Of a stretch of 64,000 bases of DNA, positions 11,856 to 23,100 are shown one piece after another (position 1 is the stretch's first letter; each line of letters opens with the position of its first letter). The position numbers were made by a program, and so were the translations under genes. The DNA is from Eutreptiella sp. 'Long Island Sound 2002' (lineage: Eukaryota; Euglenozoa; Euglenophyceae; Eutreptiales; Eutreptiaceae), in contig CAXIWF010000153.1 in NCBI GenBank assembly GCA_964036045.1, forward strand, positions 23,007-87,006, in the 5' to 3' direction. The notes beneath the pieces are model-generated. The model ran no database searches, was not told the origin of the DNA, and saw nothing but the letters and a program-made list of their open reading frames with translations.

Positions 11856-13913
11856 TCAGCGCCGTTCCTGGTGGCCCGTCCACAGGGACCCACGAACCGC
11901 GCGACCGGCGCGAGGGCCTTTGTGTACGTGGCGGGCTTGTTCCTGGAGACGGGGGGAGCGGCGATGTGGGGACGGGGGGGACTCGACTCGTACTCGCTTG
12001 TGGGCGCGGGGCGCCTCGGGTCGCTGAGACGGGGGGTCGGTCAGTGAGCTGTTGCCGACCCTCCAGGGCTCGCCAGTGGACTCATTCCTGCAGGTGAGGG
12101 ACAGTTCCCAACCGTCCGGGTGCTGTAGGAGGCGCTTGTGGTGAGACGCAAACAGGGAGGCGTGGACCGCGGGGGGTATAACCGCTACGCCCCAGCCGCG
12201 GCGACTGTCGGCGGCGGTGACGTAGACCGGTACCCCTAGGGTGAGCGTGAGCGCGGCGGTCATGGCCTCCTGACTGCCGCTCTGGAGGCCGGTGATGCGC
12301 ACTGCGCAGGGCGCCGGGGCCGAGGAGGATGGCGGCTGGGGCGGGGGGAGGAGGGCCAAGGTCGGGAGCGGCTGAGCCGCGGTGAGGGGGGTGAGGGCAG
12401 CCGAGCCCGGCGACGGGAGGGGGGCTGCGGCAGCGGGCAGGACGGCAGAGGGGCCGACAGGGGGGGCGGAAAAACCCGCCAAGAACCAGTCGTAGCTCGC
12501 GGTCTCGGCGACTAGGGGCAGCAGTTGCTTGACCCTCTCTTGCAGCTGCTGGTAGTCAGAGGCTGTGCACAGGCAGGTCGGCTGGCAGAGCTGGTTGATG
12601 CCCTGCCTGAAGGAGGCGGCGTCGACGACGCTGTGGAGCGCGGTGTACGCTGTGAGGGGGAAAGACGGGGTGGAGGCCAGTTGGAGGGCTACGGAAGACC
12701 AGTTGATCCCGGGGCGCGCAGCATTGGCGGAGATGTGAGGTTGAATGGCCTGGAGGGCCGTGTTCTTGGCCGCGACGTTCAGGGAGGAGCCGAACTTCGC
12801 TGCTACTGTGGAGCTCAGGCGCTCTAGCTCTGGGCGAAGTCGGTGTTTGTTGGCTTCCGGGCAGAGCAGCCAGGCGTTCTTGACTGCCGGTACCAGGAGC
12901 GCCGCTGTGGTTGCCAGGTTGAGGAGTTGGGAAGCCTTGGGGGGGAGGTGCAGGTCTTTGATGATGATCAGGACGGCGCCGGCTACGTGGGAGGCCGAGG
13001 CGTCGGGGACGGAAGAAAGACCATCGAGTAGGGAGAGAATGTCCTGAGAGCTGGAGTGGGGGGCCTGCTCCAGGAACTGCTCCCATGTGGGAAGGGCGCT
13101 GCCTGGGGCGGTGAGCGGTGGGGCTTGCGGTGGGGCTTGCGCTGGGGCTTGCGCTGGGGCCTGAGGGGGGCGCGGGGCCGCCACGGGGTGTAGGATGGAC
13201 TTGGCTTTGGTCTCGGCGGCTGCTAGGACGGTCAGGGCGGTGGGGAATGTGATGGAGCCTTCGCGCTCACGGGAGCGCAATTCCTGGTACCACGTCTGGG
13301 CGCTGACGGGGCAGGGGGAAGGGCGCAGGACTGGGGAGCCTCCGGGCCCGCCTGCCCCATCCTGGATGGCTTGGATCTGGGGGCAGCGCAGGGGGCTGCC
13401 TGTGTGCTGCGCAGCCCATTGGGAGAGCCAGTGGAGCAAGGGGACTCGAAGGATCACGGGCTTGATGGGGCGAACGTGGGACAGGATCTCCAGCAGGGTC
13501 CTGAAGTCAAGGCCTCGGATGGGGCCATCGCCAAAGGGGGTGCAGTGCTGAGCCGCGTCGCGGACCAGCTCGTGGCGCTGCGTCTCCGTGGCGCCCGCGG
13601 CCCAGTCGATGAGGAGCTCGAGGGCGGACCGGTAAGAGAGCCATGAGCCAGGGAGATGCTCCTCGAGAAGGCTCTGCTCGGCTGGAAGTAGCTGCCGCGT
13701 CACGCTCCACCACCACAGCATCACTGAGGCGGAGAGGGCGGATACGTTCAGATCGACATCAAACACGTCTGTGCGGCCCGCGTGATGGCGAGCTGCAATC
13801 AGTAGGCGCCGGGCCGCAGGGTTGAACGAGAGGGAAAGCAGGGGCCATGCATCAGCACAGCTGAGCTGCTCCCGCTGCTCATCCTGGGACAACTGTGTGA
13901 ACGGGTGAGCCAT
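11856..13913 (-). CDS. LINE ORF1 protein
   Basis: The product has 685 residues from the Met at 13913 (MAHPFTQLSQDEQREQ). The frame stays open further upstream, but that stretch is Pro/Arg low-complexity and belongs to the 5' UTR. The middle contains a Gln-Ala-Pro tandem repeat (QAPAQAP, near 13120-13170). The C-terminal third has an alpha/beta segment (VRITGLQSGSQEAMTAALTL) that could be an RRM-like or other RNA-binding fold, followed by a basic tail. I see no CCHC knuckle. By position it is the RNA-binding chaperone partner of ORF2; no sequence family was recognised. Confidence 0.65.
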   Translation of the reverse strand: MAHPFTQLSQDEQREQLSCADAWPLLSLSFNPAARRLLIAARHHAGRTDVFDVDLNVSALSASVMLWWWSVTRQLLPAEQSLLEEHLPGSWLSYRSALELLIDWAAGATETQRHELVRDAAQHCTPFGDGPIRGLDFRTLLEILSHVRPIKPVILRVPLLHWLSQWAAQHTGSPLRCPQIQAIQDGAGGPGGSPVLRPSPCPVSAQTWYQELRSREREGSITFPTALTVLAAAETKAKSILHPVAAPRPPQAPAQAPAQAPPQAPPLTAPGSALPTWEQFLEQAPHSSSQDILSLLDGLSSVPDASASHVAGAVLIIIKDLHLPPKASQLLNLATTAALLVPAVKNAWLLCPEANKHRLRPELERLSSTVAAKFGSSLNVAAKNTALQAIQPHISANAARPGINWSSVALQLASTPSFPLTAYTALHSVVDAASFRQGINQLCQPTCLCTASDYQQLQERVKQLLPLVAETASYDWFLAGFSAPPVGPSAVLPAAAAPLPSPGSAALTPLTAAQPLPTLALLPPPQPPSSSAPAPCAVRITGLQSGSQEAMTAALTLTLGVPVYVTAADSRRGWGVAVIPPAVHASLFASHHKRLLQHPDGWELSLTCRNESTGEPWRVGNSSLTDPPSQRPEAPRAHKRVRVESPPSPHRRSPRLQEQARHVHKGPRAGRAVRGSLWTGHQERR

Positions 13914-14237
13914 GTTGTCTGCAGGGGAGAGAGGCCGGCCTGAAGAGCGGGTCGGATGACGTGCGTGTGCAGCTGGCGTTGTCGCTAGGGTTTGTTGGTG
14001 GTCGCTGTGCGTGTGCTGTTGTGCTGCTGGCGCGCGCGAGGCTGGCGGGCGGCGCGCGAGGTGCTGATTGGTGGCGCGCGGCAGTGCGCGCGCTGAGGGG
14101 TGCTCTTCGGAGCGCGCTGGCGTCCCTCTCCGCTTGGTCAGTGACCCTGCAGAGGGGCGCACAAGTGTGGCGGTGCTCGTGGAGGGCGTGGGCAAGGGGG
14201 GTTGGCAGGGCAGTGCAGGAGGGGGGGGGGGGGGGCG

Positions 14238-14343
14238 CCTCACCACAGGCTTTTGGCGACCCCCCCAGGCGCCGGGCTCCTCACCAGGAGGTTATTGGGG
14301 CCCGGGCCAGCGTGTGCGCGAGGGCCTCACCACAGGCTTTTGG
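14238..14343. repeat. direct repeats in the LINE 5' UTR
   Basis: CCTCACCACAGGCTTTTGG occurs at 14238 and 14325, 87 bp apart. A shorter relative (CTCACCAGGAGG) lies between. Repeated 5' UTR modules often carry LINE promoters; that role is inferred. Confidence 0.6.
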
Positions 14344-14630
14344 CCCCGCGCTGTCGGGGGGGGCGCGCCGGGGGGCCGTTCAGGCTGGTTCCCCCCGGGG
14401 CTGGCTCAGTTGTGCATGGCCACAGGCCAGCAGAGGCTGTTTCTTACGGGGCTCATGTCGGTTCATGGCCCAGGGCGCATGGGGGAGGGTCCCAACTCTC
14501 GCCCCCGGAGGTTCTTGCTGGCTGTTCCTGGGGGGGGGGGGGGGGGCATGCGGTTTCGAGTGTTTTGGGAGGCGAGCTACCTCCCATGGCAAAACCCAGG
14601 CGGCCTCTTCGCGCTGGGGAACCTCCGCTG

Positions 14631-14643
14631 TGTGTAGGTGGGT
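14631..14643. repeat. LINE target-site duplication, right copy
   Basis: TGTGTAGGTGGGT is identical to 5910-5922. Confidence 0.8.
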
Positions 14644-17600
14644 GGTTTGCAGGGGTTTTCCCGGGATGAACAGCGTAATGATTGGGGCTGTGCCCGCGCT
14701 GTGCGAAAACGCCCCCGAGGAGTATGCCGGCTGGCACTTCCAGGTGTGCGCATTGGCATAGGGGCATGTGGGACTGGAGGTCCGACTGGGGAAGCCCCAC
14801 ACTCCTTGATTGCCACTTGGCACTGGGGGGGGGGGGGGGGCAGGATGAAGCGGGACGAGGAGGGTGGCTCTGGCAAACAAGAGTTGTGTCATTGCACTCT
14901 CGGCTCTGGACTGGCATAGGCGACAGCGCAAGGTGAGGAAGGTCAAGAAAGCGACACGCAGTACTCCGCACACTACCCCAAGGTGCTCCTTTTCCGAACG
15001 AGGTCCAGCAATTGCTGGACGACGACGATCGAGAGTCTGCCTAACCTCTGTGTGTTCTGATGGTCACTGCATGCTCTAGCTCCACATCATGGCTGTCTGT
15101 TCCATGCGTGTTTTGCGGTGAAAACCGATGCCAAGGTGTGGCTCTGCGACATCTTCTTATGTCCCTGTGGAAAGGGTATGTAGTGTGTCTGGTTTCTTTG
15201 CTCATCACACTAATTGTTCACTGTGTCCCCTGAACCGTTACTCGTACCACGACATTATCCATCGCAGCCCGGCGGGCGGGGGGCTGCTTGGGGGGATGAT
15301 TGGTGTACGCCCACTCCCCGGAATTTTACACCCCAGCCCAATGCCATGGGCATGTCAGTGCAGTTGTGGGTTGTCGTATGATACCTCAGGGACACATGAC
15401 GTCCAGGTCCTCCTCATTCATGTGGTACAGCGTTGCTGAACTCATTAATGAACAAATGTGAGGAGAGTTGAGGCATTCCCTTTTGGCCATACAAAATCAG
15501 CGTTGCGCATCACCCTCACATCCCCCTCTTGAAATGGCCCGGGAGCAAGACCTAAATTTGTCGCCACGACACTCCGTTTCAAGGGATTCTTTCTTCAACC
15601 TTAAAGTCATTCACGATGCACATATTCTCTTGCCATACCCCCCCCCCCCACACACACACACCTATTATCCCCCCCCCCCCCTGGCAGAAGGTCGTTCGTA
15701 CCTAACAGGTTCCGCACGACACCGTGCCACAAAGGCCGTCGTCAGTGCCTCGTCCCTGCCTGCACTTACCCCCTCTGACCTGCTGACCCTCTGGGCCTCA
15801 TCGCCATATCAAGGCAGCCTGCCAGGCCAGCCCCCGCCACAGCCTCCGTGCGAGACCCCCAGCGCTACATGCCGGTGGCCTACACCCTCGCCGCGGCTTA
15901 TTTGGTGCGAGGGCTGCCATCCTGGCTGGCGCCCTGCTAACGCCCCTCCCAGTACTGCACGGGGTCGCTCCCCTGGGGGCTGGCGTGGTCTTGCTTACGG
16001 CCGTGCCCCATCGCGCTGCCTCAGCTCATGACCCGATACTCCCTTGGACAACGGTGGGTGTACACATCGGTTGGGGTGGCCCATTGGTGGGCCCTCACGC
16101 CCGCCACGTGGACGCAGTGACCGACCCCACAAGACGACCGGTGTTGTGTCTTTTGGGGGTTCGCCGCTCCTAAGATGTGGTCTCCGTCGCTCTTGCTGCG
16201 CCAGACCCACACGCGTTACCCCCATTTCCCCCTCAGCTCCCCCCTCTCTCAGCAGGAGTATCAAGGACGTATACAGTTAGTCCAAAAGGAGTGCAACACA
16301 CTGTACCCTCGCTTTTTGTCTCGCATCTAGGACCAGCCCTGCTGCCTTGGGAAATGCGCACATGTTTATCTTGTGCACATCAGTCCCTACCTGGGCCTTC
16401 TTTTGCTATTCATCTGGTGATTTGATCGCAGGTTGTATGCACAGGCAGCCACTGCAATTCCCATCATGACGCTTGGACTGTACGTACAAATGTACATATG
16501 ACAGTGGAGCGCCCCAGCCAAGAAAGGGACACATGCAATGGTGTGAGAACCACTGGACTAATGACTGAAAGTGTCTATGGCGGGGACATTCAGTCGATCG
16601 ATACTGACCATTGATCCCCCCCAAAGCGAAACGGAACGTGGTGATGCATACTGGTATCAACACGCATCATCACGCATCATCCAATGGTGCACGTGACTGT
16701 GCAGCAGTGACGCGCCCCACACTGGCCCACTTGCACTCCTCACGCACGAGTGGCACATCCGCCCATGAGGCGCTCTCCAAATTCTCTCACTGCGGCCTTG
16801 ATCCCTTCCACAATCATCAATTTGTGCAGGGCATGAGGATGTTGGCATCAGGAACGCCCCAGTCTGGCACGGGCTGGTCTCACAGCAGGTTCTGGCCCTC
16901 CTCTTAGATTCCGATTGTCCCCTGGTAGTTTCCAAACCTCTCGTGCCAGACTCCCCCACAGAGTCGCTATTACAGACAGGGCGGTGACCTGAGAACTTGG
17001 GCAATTGCTTTGCTCATGCTCGAGTATACCTCCCTCCGGCGGCTCAGTGCACACGGGGGCGCTGAGGTCTGCTGCCACCCCTACACTCAAAGAAGGCACC
17101 GGGGGCCTGGCGTACCTCCCGCTTCGATGCATGCAGCTTTGTGTTCTCCATGACCCACGTCTCGATCTCTTCATTCTAATGTCCTTTGTTGTTTGCGCAT
17201 GTGTTCGCTGCCGCACTTGGGGTGTCGATCTGGGTTACTTGCAGACAGTCCCTCGGTTTGGGCGTCAATGGTCAAGAAAACGAAGAACAGGTCTGGTTGG
17301 TATGGAGATAGAGCAGACCCCCCCAGTGGCGTCAACTAGCTCAGGCATGATCGTAAAGAGATAGGTCCTACTGAGTGCGGTGGATGCAGCTGCCTCTCAC
17401 TGAACTCCGGGTGTGACAAGGAGCAGGCGGTACTGATTTGCAAACGGAGCAAAGCTGCGAAACTCGATGGCGCTGCTGGACACAAGCCTCTGCCACACAG
17501 ACAGCGGTGAGTTACAATACAACCAACTGAAAAAACAACATCTTTCTGTCATTTTGGGGATATGAATTGCGTAACAGACCCTTTGCTCATATACAAAGTT

Positions 17601-19731
17601 CTATGGGGCATAGAAATGAAAATGCTGTCACAAAGGGCAAGAGGCCACGACAGAAACTACCAAAAGGCAAATGGCCTGCCCACCGAGCCCAATGACCAAG
17701 GGTGCCTTCTGGCGCGTCGTTGGGTGGCACAAACACAATTCCTGAACACACAGCGGAACCGCACGCCCACGAAGGCGGTCAATGCAATGCCAAGGATGCT
17801 GCTGGGGACCTGTGATCTGCTCTGCTGAATCCCCAGCCCGTTCAACACCACCTGCAGAACATGCAGTAGGTGCAGGGTTTACCTCATTGGCTCCTCGAGC
17901 TCCTCTCCCCACCTCCCCTGATTGTCCAACAATTAATCAATCGATGCCTGCATATGTCAGCATTACAGTGCCTCCCTGTGAAAACCAATGGGTTGCTTCT
18001 TGAAGCAATCCCCGCATGGCCGAATGTATCATAATGGGTGTGTGAATATGCAGAGCATCAGATTGACCCCTGGGATGCGCAATTGGGAAAGCATGACAGA
18101 GATCACCAGAGAAACAATGAGGAAACATTTTCTCCTGTTGCAACCCTGGCAGGAGAAAAAAGCAAGGATTGGCTTGTGGTGCGGGTCAAAACACACTCTG
18201 GCATAGCAATGGGGATGAGGTAAGAGCGTGAACTGTGGCACTGCTTTGTTCCGACGAGTGACACGTCTGCGGCGCCGGAAGCAAAGGTATAGGCCTGGAC
18301 CAATGCGTCCAACACTCCGCCATACCCCAAGCGCTCGCGGCACACTTACACTCCGCGCACACACAATCACGTCCCACACACCCATCCTTCTCCCCTCACG
18401 AGGGCACCGCAAGTCAAAGTCTAGAGGGCGCCGCACCTCCGCGCTAAGAGCGCGTGGCTGAAGGGGGACAGCAGGATCAGCATGCACAGAGTGGTCACAA
18501 GGTCATTCCCAAGACTCCTCTTCTATGCTCCGCCTGGCACAGGACCATGGTACTATTGGAGGCCTGAATTTGAATGACACCCACGGACCTCCGTCATCCA
18601 ATCACACCCCGCGCACCCACAAATTCTAGGAATAAGCCCAATGACGCTGGAAAAGGGGGACTTCAACAAACGTTTGGTAGAGCTGCCCAGTTCTGTTGCC
18701 TAGCAGACATCAACTCTGCAAAAAGTTTTTGCTGTGGGTGTATTGCCTGATTGAGACGTCTTATTTGCGTGCAAAGTGCGCCATCCCCTCCCTACGGTGT
18801 CCCCAAGGCCATCTGAATGAAGTTCACGGCTACTATTCCGAAGCTCGAAGCTGCTTTGATGAAGTTGCAGATTGCTATGACGCAAATTACAATTGCTTTG
18901 GTGAATGTTAGAGCCATTTTGGCGTGGCTTGAATTGGCAACCTTTGCCTCAAAAATCTGTACTGCAGGGATGCTCTTGAACGACAGCAGGCACGTAGGGG
19001 TGAGGGGGTTGGCTTTGGGGGGTATGTGGGGATGTTGGGGGACATGGCAAAACCAAGGTTAGCGATAACCTTGGTTTTTGCCACCGCGCGGGGGGGGAGG
19101 TCATGTACCTAACCTTGACAGTACCAGCCAGCCAGCTACCCCCTTGCTGCTTCCATTGAAGTGTTTTTTGTAGGGATTAGATCCCTATTCAGATGGCCCG
19201 CGCGGGCGTTTGCCTACAAGGCAGCCGAGTAAAGGCCGGTTGGCCTGGCACCGCCGCTGTCATCATGTTCTTCACATAACATGGACAGGACTCAGAGTAA
19301 TTATTTTGCTTTGCACAAATTTGTGCCAGCGCGTTGCAGGGCGAGGATAGGGGGGCCAAGGCCACCAGTACAAGCAAAACGATTCGGCATCACCACCATT
19401 GAATTTTCTAGTTTTTTGGCTGAAATTTATGAATGTGTATTCAATAATTTTAATGTTGAAGTATGGGTGGTCTGGACAAATTCTCCTTGCACAGTACGAA
19501 TTATAACAACATTTTCCATTCAGAAAGGAAAGACCTATCAGTGTATTTCTTAACACAACTAGTGACTCTATTGAATGTCCATGCTGAACGTCCATGCTGC
19601 ATTCCCCAAGACCTGTACCCTTAAGATATGCGCATATTAGAGACCCGCTTAACCCAGCAGAGTGCTCAGTCCGCTACCATAGACTCCTGTGGAACAATCT
19701 GTGCCTGTTTGGTTGTGCTCAGATATTTGTC
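14644..19731. other. upstream intergenic region, no gene recognised
   Basis: This 5-kb stretch is less GC-rich than the rest. It has short unrelated frames only, a C-rich/(CA)n patch at 15640-15690, and an AT-rich island at 19280-19570 just ahead of COG5 that may hold its promoter. I see no TATA box, tRNA or rRNA. Confidence 0.5.
19045..19083. other. strong inverted repeat (hairpin)
   Basis: The arm TGGCAAAACCAAGGTTA is followed by loop GCGA and its complement with one extra T. This is a 17-bp stem. It ends about 650 bp before the COG5 start codon and is followed by a G run. Confidence 0.7.
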
Positions 19732-19890
19732 ATGGCGGACCAGCCTGGGGATCCAGAAAGGGAAGCCCCTCCGGAACTGATCACCCAGTTCTTGGCCCCG
19801 GGCTTTGAACCACCGCATTACTTGCGAAACGTCCTCAAACAAAACGGCCCCTACGACGCGAACAATGAAGAGCTCAACACAGGGCTGAAG
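19732..19890 (+). CDS. COG5: COG5 exon 1
   Basis: Starts at ATG ([16 protein letters not shown]) and ends NEELNTGLK before donor GTCTCT. Residues 1-53. The segment ITQFLAPGF fits the COG5 N-terminus. An upstream in-frame ATG exists at 19594, but its product is not COG5-like. Confidence 0.8.
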
Positions 19891-20082
19891 GTCTCTGTTA
19901 CTGGGCCTGAGCAGTGGTCCCCCACAAAAATGACAGAATACGTTCATCTGCTGCTGCTGCTGCTCCTCCTCCTCCTCCGCCTGCTGCCTTTGCGCTGTCA
20001 CGCTGTTGCGGTTGCTGTCACTGTTGCTGGTGCTGCTGGTTCAGCCATTGCTCCTCATCCTTGCATTCTACTCCTCCGCCTC

Positions 20083-20120
<38 letters not shown>

Positions 20121-23100
20121 GCCTCTGTTGTTGTGGCAGCTGTTGCTGCTGCTTGTTGTTATTGCTCCTGCTCATCCCCGTCTCCTCCTCCTGATCCTGC
20201 TCCTGCTCCTCCTCCTGCTACCTCCTCCTTCACGCTGCCTCCTCCTCGTCGTTGTCGTTGTCGTTGTCGTTCCCCTCATCCTTCGCCTGCTCCTCCTCTG
20301 CCTACCGGGGAGGGGAAAATTCCGCGGGGGGATTTTTCCGCGGGGAAAATTCCGTATTTCAATTTGGTGCGGAATTTTCCCCTCATTTTTCAAGGGGAGG
20401 TGCGGAATTTTCCCCGTGCGGAATTTTTTTAGCAACACCCAGTCTTGTTCTATTTGTGTTCTTCGACGCAAAAACAGGATGCTCACCAAGCAAACACATA
20501 TGGTGGAGTTCAACTCTTCGACAATTCAGACATATGCAGAATCATTGCTGGTTGCTTTGTTGTATTGTGTGTCTTTTGGGGATCGCAATACCAGGATCCC
20601 CTTTGTTTGCAATGCACTCAAGATTTGGGAGGTGCGGAATTTTCCCCTTGATTTTTGGGACAGGTGCGGAATATTCCCCGTGCGGAATTTTCCCCTGCGG
20701 AAAAACCCCCGTACAGAATTTTCCCCTCGCCGGTATGGATCTTGCTGCTCCCCCTGCGGCTGTTGCCGCTGTTGCTCCTCCTCCTGGCTGCCGCCCCCTC
20801 CTTATCGCCATTGTCTTCCTTCTCCTGCCCTCCTAGTCCTCCTCTGCCTCCTGCTCTTGCCGCTGCTGCTGTTCCTTCTCCTCCTCGCCGTTTCCTCCTC
20901 CTCCTCTGGCTGTCGCTGCTGTAGCTGCTGTTGGTGCTGTGCTTCTTTTGTTGGTGGTGGTGGTGGTGGTGGTGGTGGTGGTGCTGTTGCTTCTCCTCCT
21001 GCTGCTCCTCCTGGACCTGCTCCTGCTGCTGTCGCTGTCCGCCGTGCTTGCTTGCAGTATGTACAAAAGCAGCTGGCGGCGGAGGTTTCCGAGCACCACG
21101 ACGATCTAATGGAGCAGGTGACGCTGCTCAAGCAAATGGACCAGAAGCTGGACGGGTATCCCCGAGCATTGCTTTGCCTGTGCATCTTCAGCCGGGCCGC
21201 GGTCATATTACACGTGGGCGTTAGTACGCCCTGCCTCCCTTTGCTGTGCCATTGCTCTTGTACTTCGCTTGTGGGTGGGGGCCTCACCTCGACCTCTTGG
21301 AGTTTAACAACAACGCTCCCCAGGATGTGCTGTTCACGGTACTGCTCATTTTGCATTGAGATGACTGCATTTGTCGCGTCCAAGGCAATGCATTCATTGA
21401 TGTACACGTCCATTTCAAATGCCCAGAGCACGCGGTTGTGCTTGGCCGGATCCAGGGCCCTCAGAGCGGTGCTGACTCCCGCTGCAGTCGAAGCTGGACG
21501 CGTTTCTGCCCCCCACCCCCACCCCAGCCCCTTCCGCCTGAAGTGGAAGAGACAGGCCCCTCCTCCAGCCCAAAAGCGGCCGCGCTCCCGCACGATGCCC
21601 CGGTGCCTCTTGGGCGTGTTCGGCCCTTCAAGGTCGACGATTCCCGCCAGAAACAGGGGCACATTCCGCACTGGACCCGAGCACACGACTGCAGTTTGTT
21701 GCGGGCTGTGCCTTGGCTCTGCTGAGCAGGCGATCCCCCTGGGGACCCCGTTTGGGATGGTGCCGCCGGGGCTGCAGGGGTCACCTGCAGGGGGTCGGCT
21801 CAGTGGCGCGGATACCTGGGGACCGTGGCCATGTTGTGTGACACTGTGGCTGGTCTTCAAAGGGCATAGCCCCCCCCCCTTCCCCCCCATTGCCACGTAA
21901 ACGGTTTGCGTGCGACGATTTCCCTGAAGATACATGGCCCAAGTGACGGTTCCCTCGCCCTTCCCGAGGGACAAACAAGGAACGCGCGGCACACAGCCAA
22001 AGCAGGGGCAGGGGCAAGATCCCAGGGATGCATTGGAACGGGGGGTACACCCCCTCCTCCAGGGCCCCCAGCCTATGCCCAGCCACCGTCCCCCTGACGC
22101 CAAGCGCCAGCCTCAATGGCATTTGTAACCGACAGTAACCGCCCCCAACCGCTTCGGCAACCTCCTCCAACCGCCTACCTAACCGCTGCTGGGGCCACCT
22201 CCGAGGTCCCTTCCCTTCTGATGCATCCCTGCAAAACCCCCATCTGGGGTCACCAAGAGGGAGCATCTCCTGCCTTTGGCGACCCCAGTGCCGTGCACTG
22301 AGTGACACTGTGCTCCAATCAGTCGCCCATTACGAGCCGCCGCGTGGCAGGGGCTTGCGACGGCGTCGTAAGGCAGACAGCCCTTGGGGCCCGGCCGTCT
22401 GCATCGCGCAGTTGCTCTGTGAGTGCGGCCAGGGGAGGGGCATGCGGGGGCCACGTCCGTACGCGCTGCGCTGTGCAGCATCAAGAACGGCGTCGGGTCA
22501 CTGCAGAACTCGCTGAAGCGGCTGCGGCACACCATCAAAGAGCCTCACGACGCTGTCCAAAGCCGCATCGTGCAGGTGCGTGGGCCACTGCGCTGTGCAC
22601 GTGCGTCATCCCGGTGCAGGGGCCGCCACTGGGGCCTTGGCAGGGGACCCTTCACCTGACGCACCCGCGGCAGTTGTTCGGCACCGGCCGCGCAGTACCA
22701 GCGGTTGGGCATCGTCAGTAGTCGGGCGTGGCCGCTGGTCCGCCGGGACGGGGAGGGGGCTTGGGTGTTGGGACCCGCCCCCCCCTTCTCCATCGAATAT
22801 GTGTGTGTGTGTGTGTGTGTGTGGCAGTGGCAGTGGCACGAATCCCCTGGTGCACAGACCAGAAAGGGGGTTCGATTTGCAAACAAATCCCCTGGTCAGC
22901 CGACCCGACTGCTCTCAGGGCTCTCAGGACCCCCCAAGCCACACCGATGGTGAGCACCGAGGAGCGAAGGACGCCCGCACCTTCTTCTGCTTCTGTGAAC
23001 TGGGGCATCCCCCCCCCCCCCCTCCATGACCGCTGACCAGTACGCACACGTAACGCTGCAGAGCCCTTTGTGCCGGAGGACCGCATAGCCACAGCAGCAA

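Larger units (their letters stand above)
5923..14630 (-). mobile_element. full-length non-LTR retrotransposon (LINE) with two ORFs
   Basis: The 8.7-kb element is on the - strand. In sense order it has a 5' UTR of about 0.7 kb (14630-13914) with 87-bp-spaced direct repeats, ORF1 (13913-11856), a 57-bp gap, ORF2 (11798-6479), a 3' UTR of about 0.53 kb, and a tail of (CCTGAA) repeats. Exact 13-bp copies TGTGTAGGTGGGT flank both ends, as expected from target-primed reverse transcription of an untruncated copy. The APE endonuclease plus RNase H layout is that of the younger LINE groups (I/Tad-like, broadly); I cannot assign a clade without a tree. ORF2 has three frameshifts, so this copy is either recently inactivated or mis-sequenced at homopolymers. 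Confidence 0.85.

Noticed and set aside
18817-19062. 81-residue frame starting MKFTATIPKLEAALMKLQ
   Set aside because: Amphipathic look but single, no splice or promoter context, and it runs into the G-rich flank of the hairpin; insufficient support.
19594-21900. 768-codon frame running through COG5 exons 1 and 2
   Set aside because: Only the exon 1 and exon 2 parts are COG5-like; the middle is triplet repeat and a miniature transposon, flanked by good splice sites.
20802-22103. 433-codon frame on -
   Set aside because: Antisense to the triplet tract and exon 2; low-complexity Gln/Arg/Thr runs and no domain.
22720-22830. tRNA or other small RNA near TTCGATTTGC (22868)
   Set aside because: The TTCGA match has no acceptor stem or A box at the right distance; no cloverleaf can be drawn.
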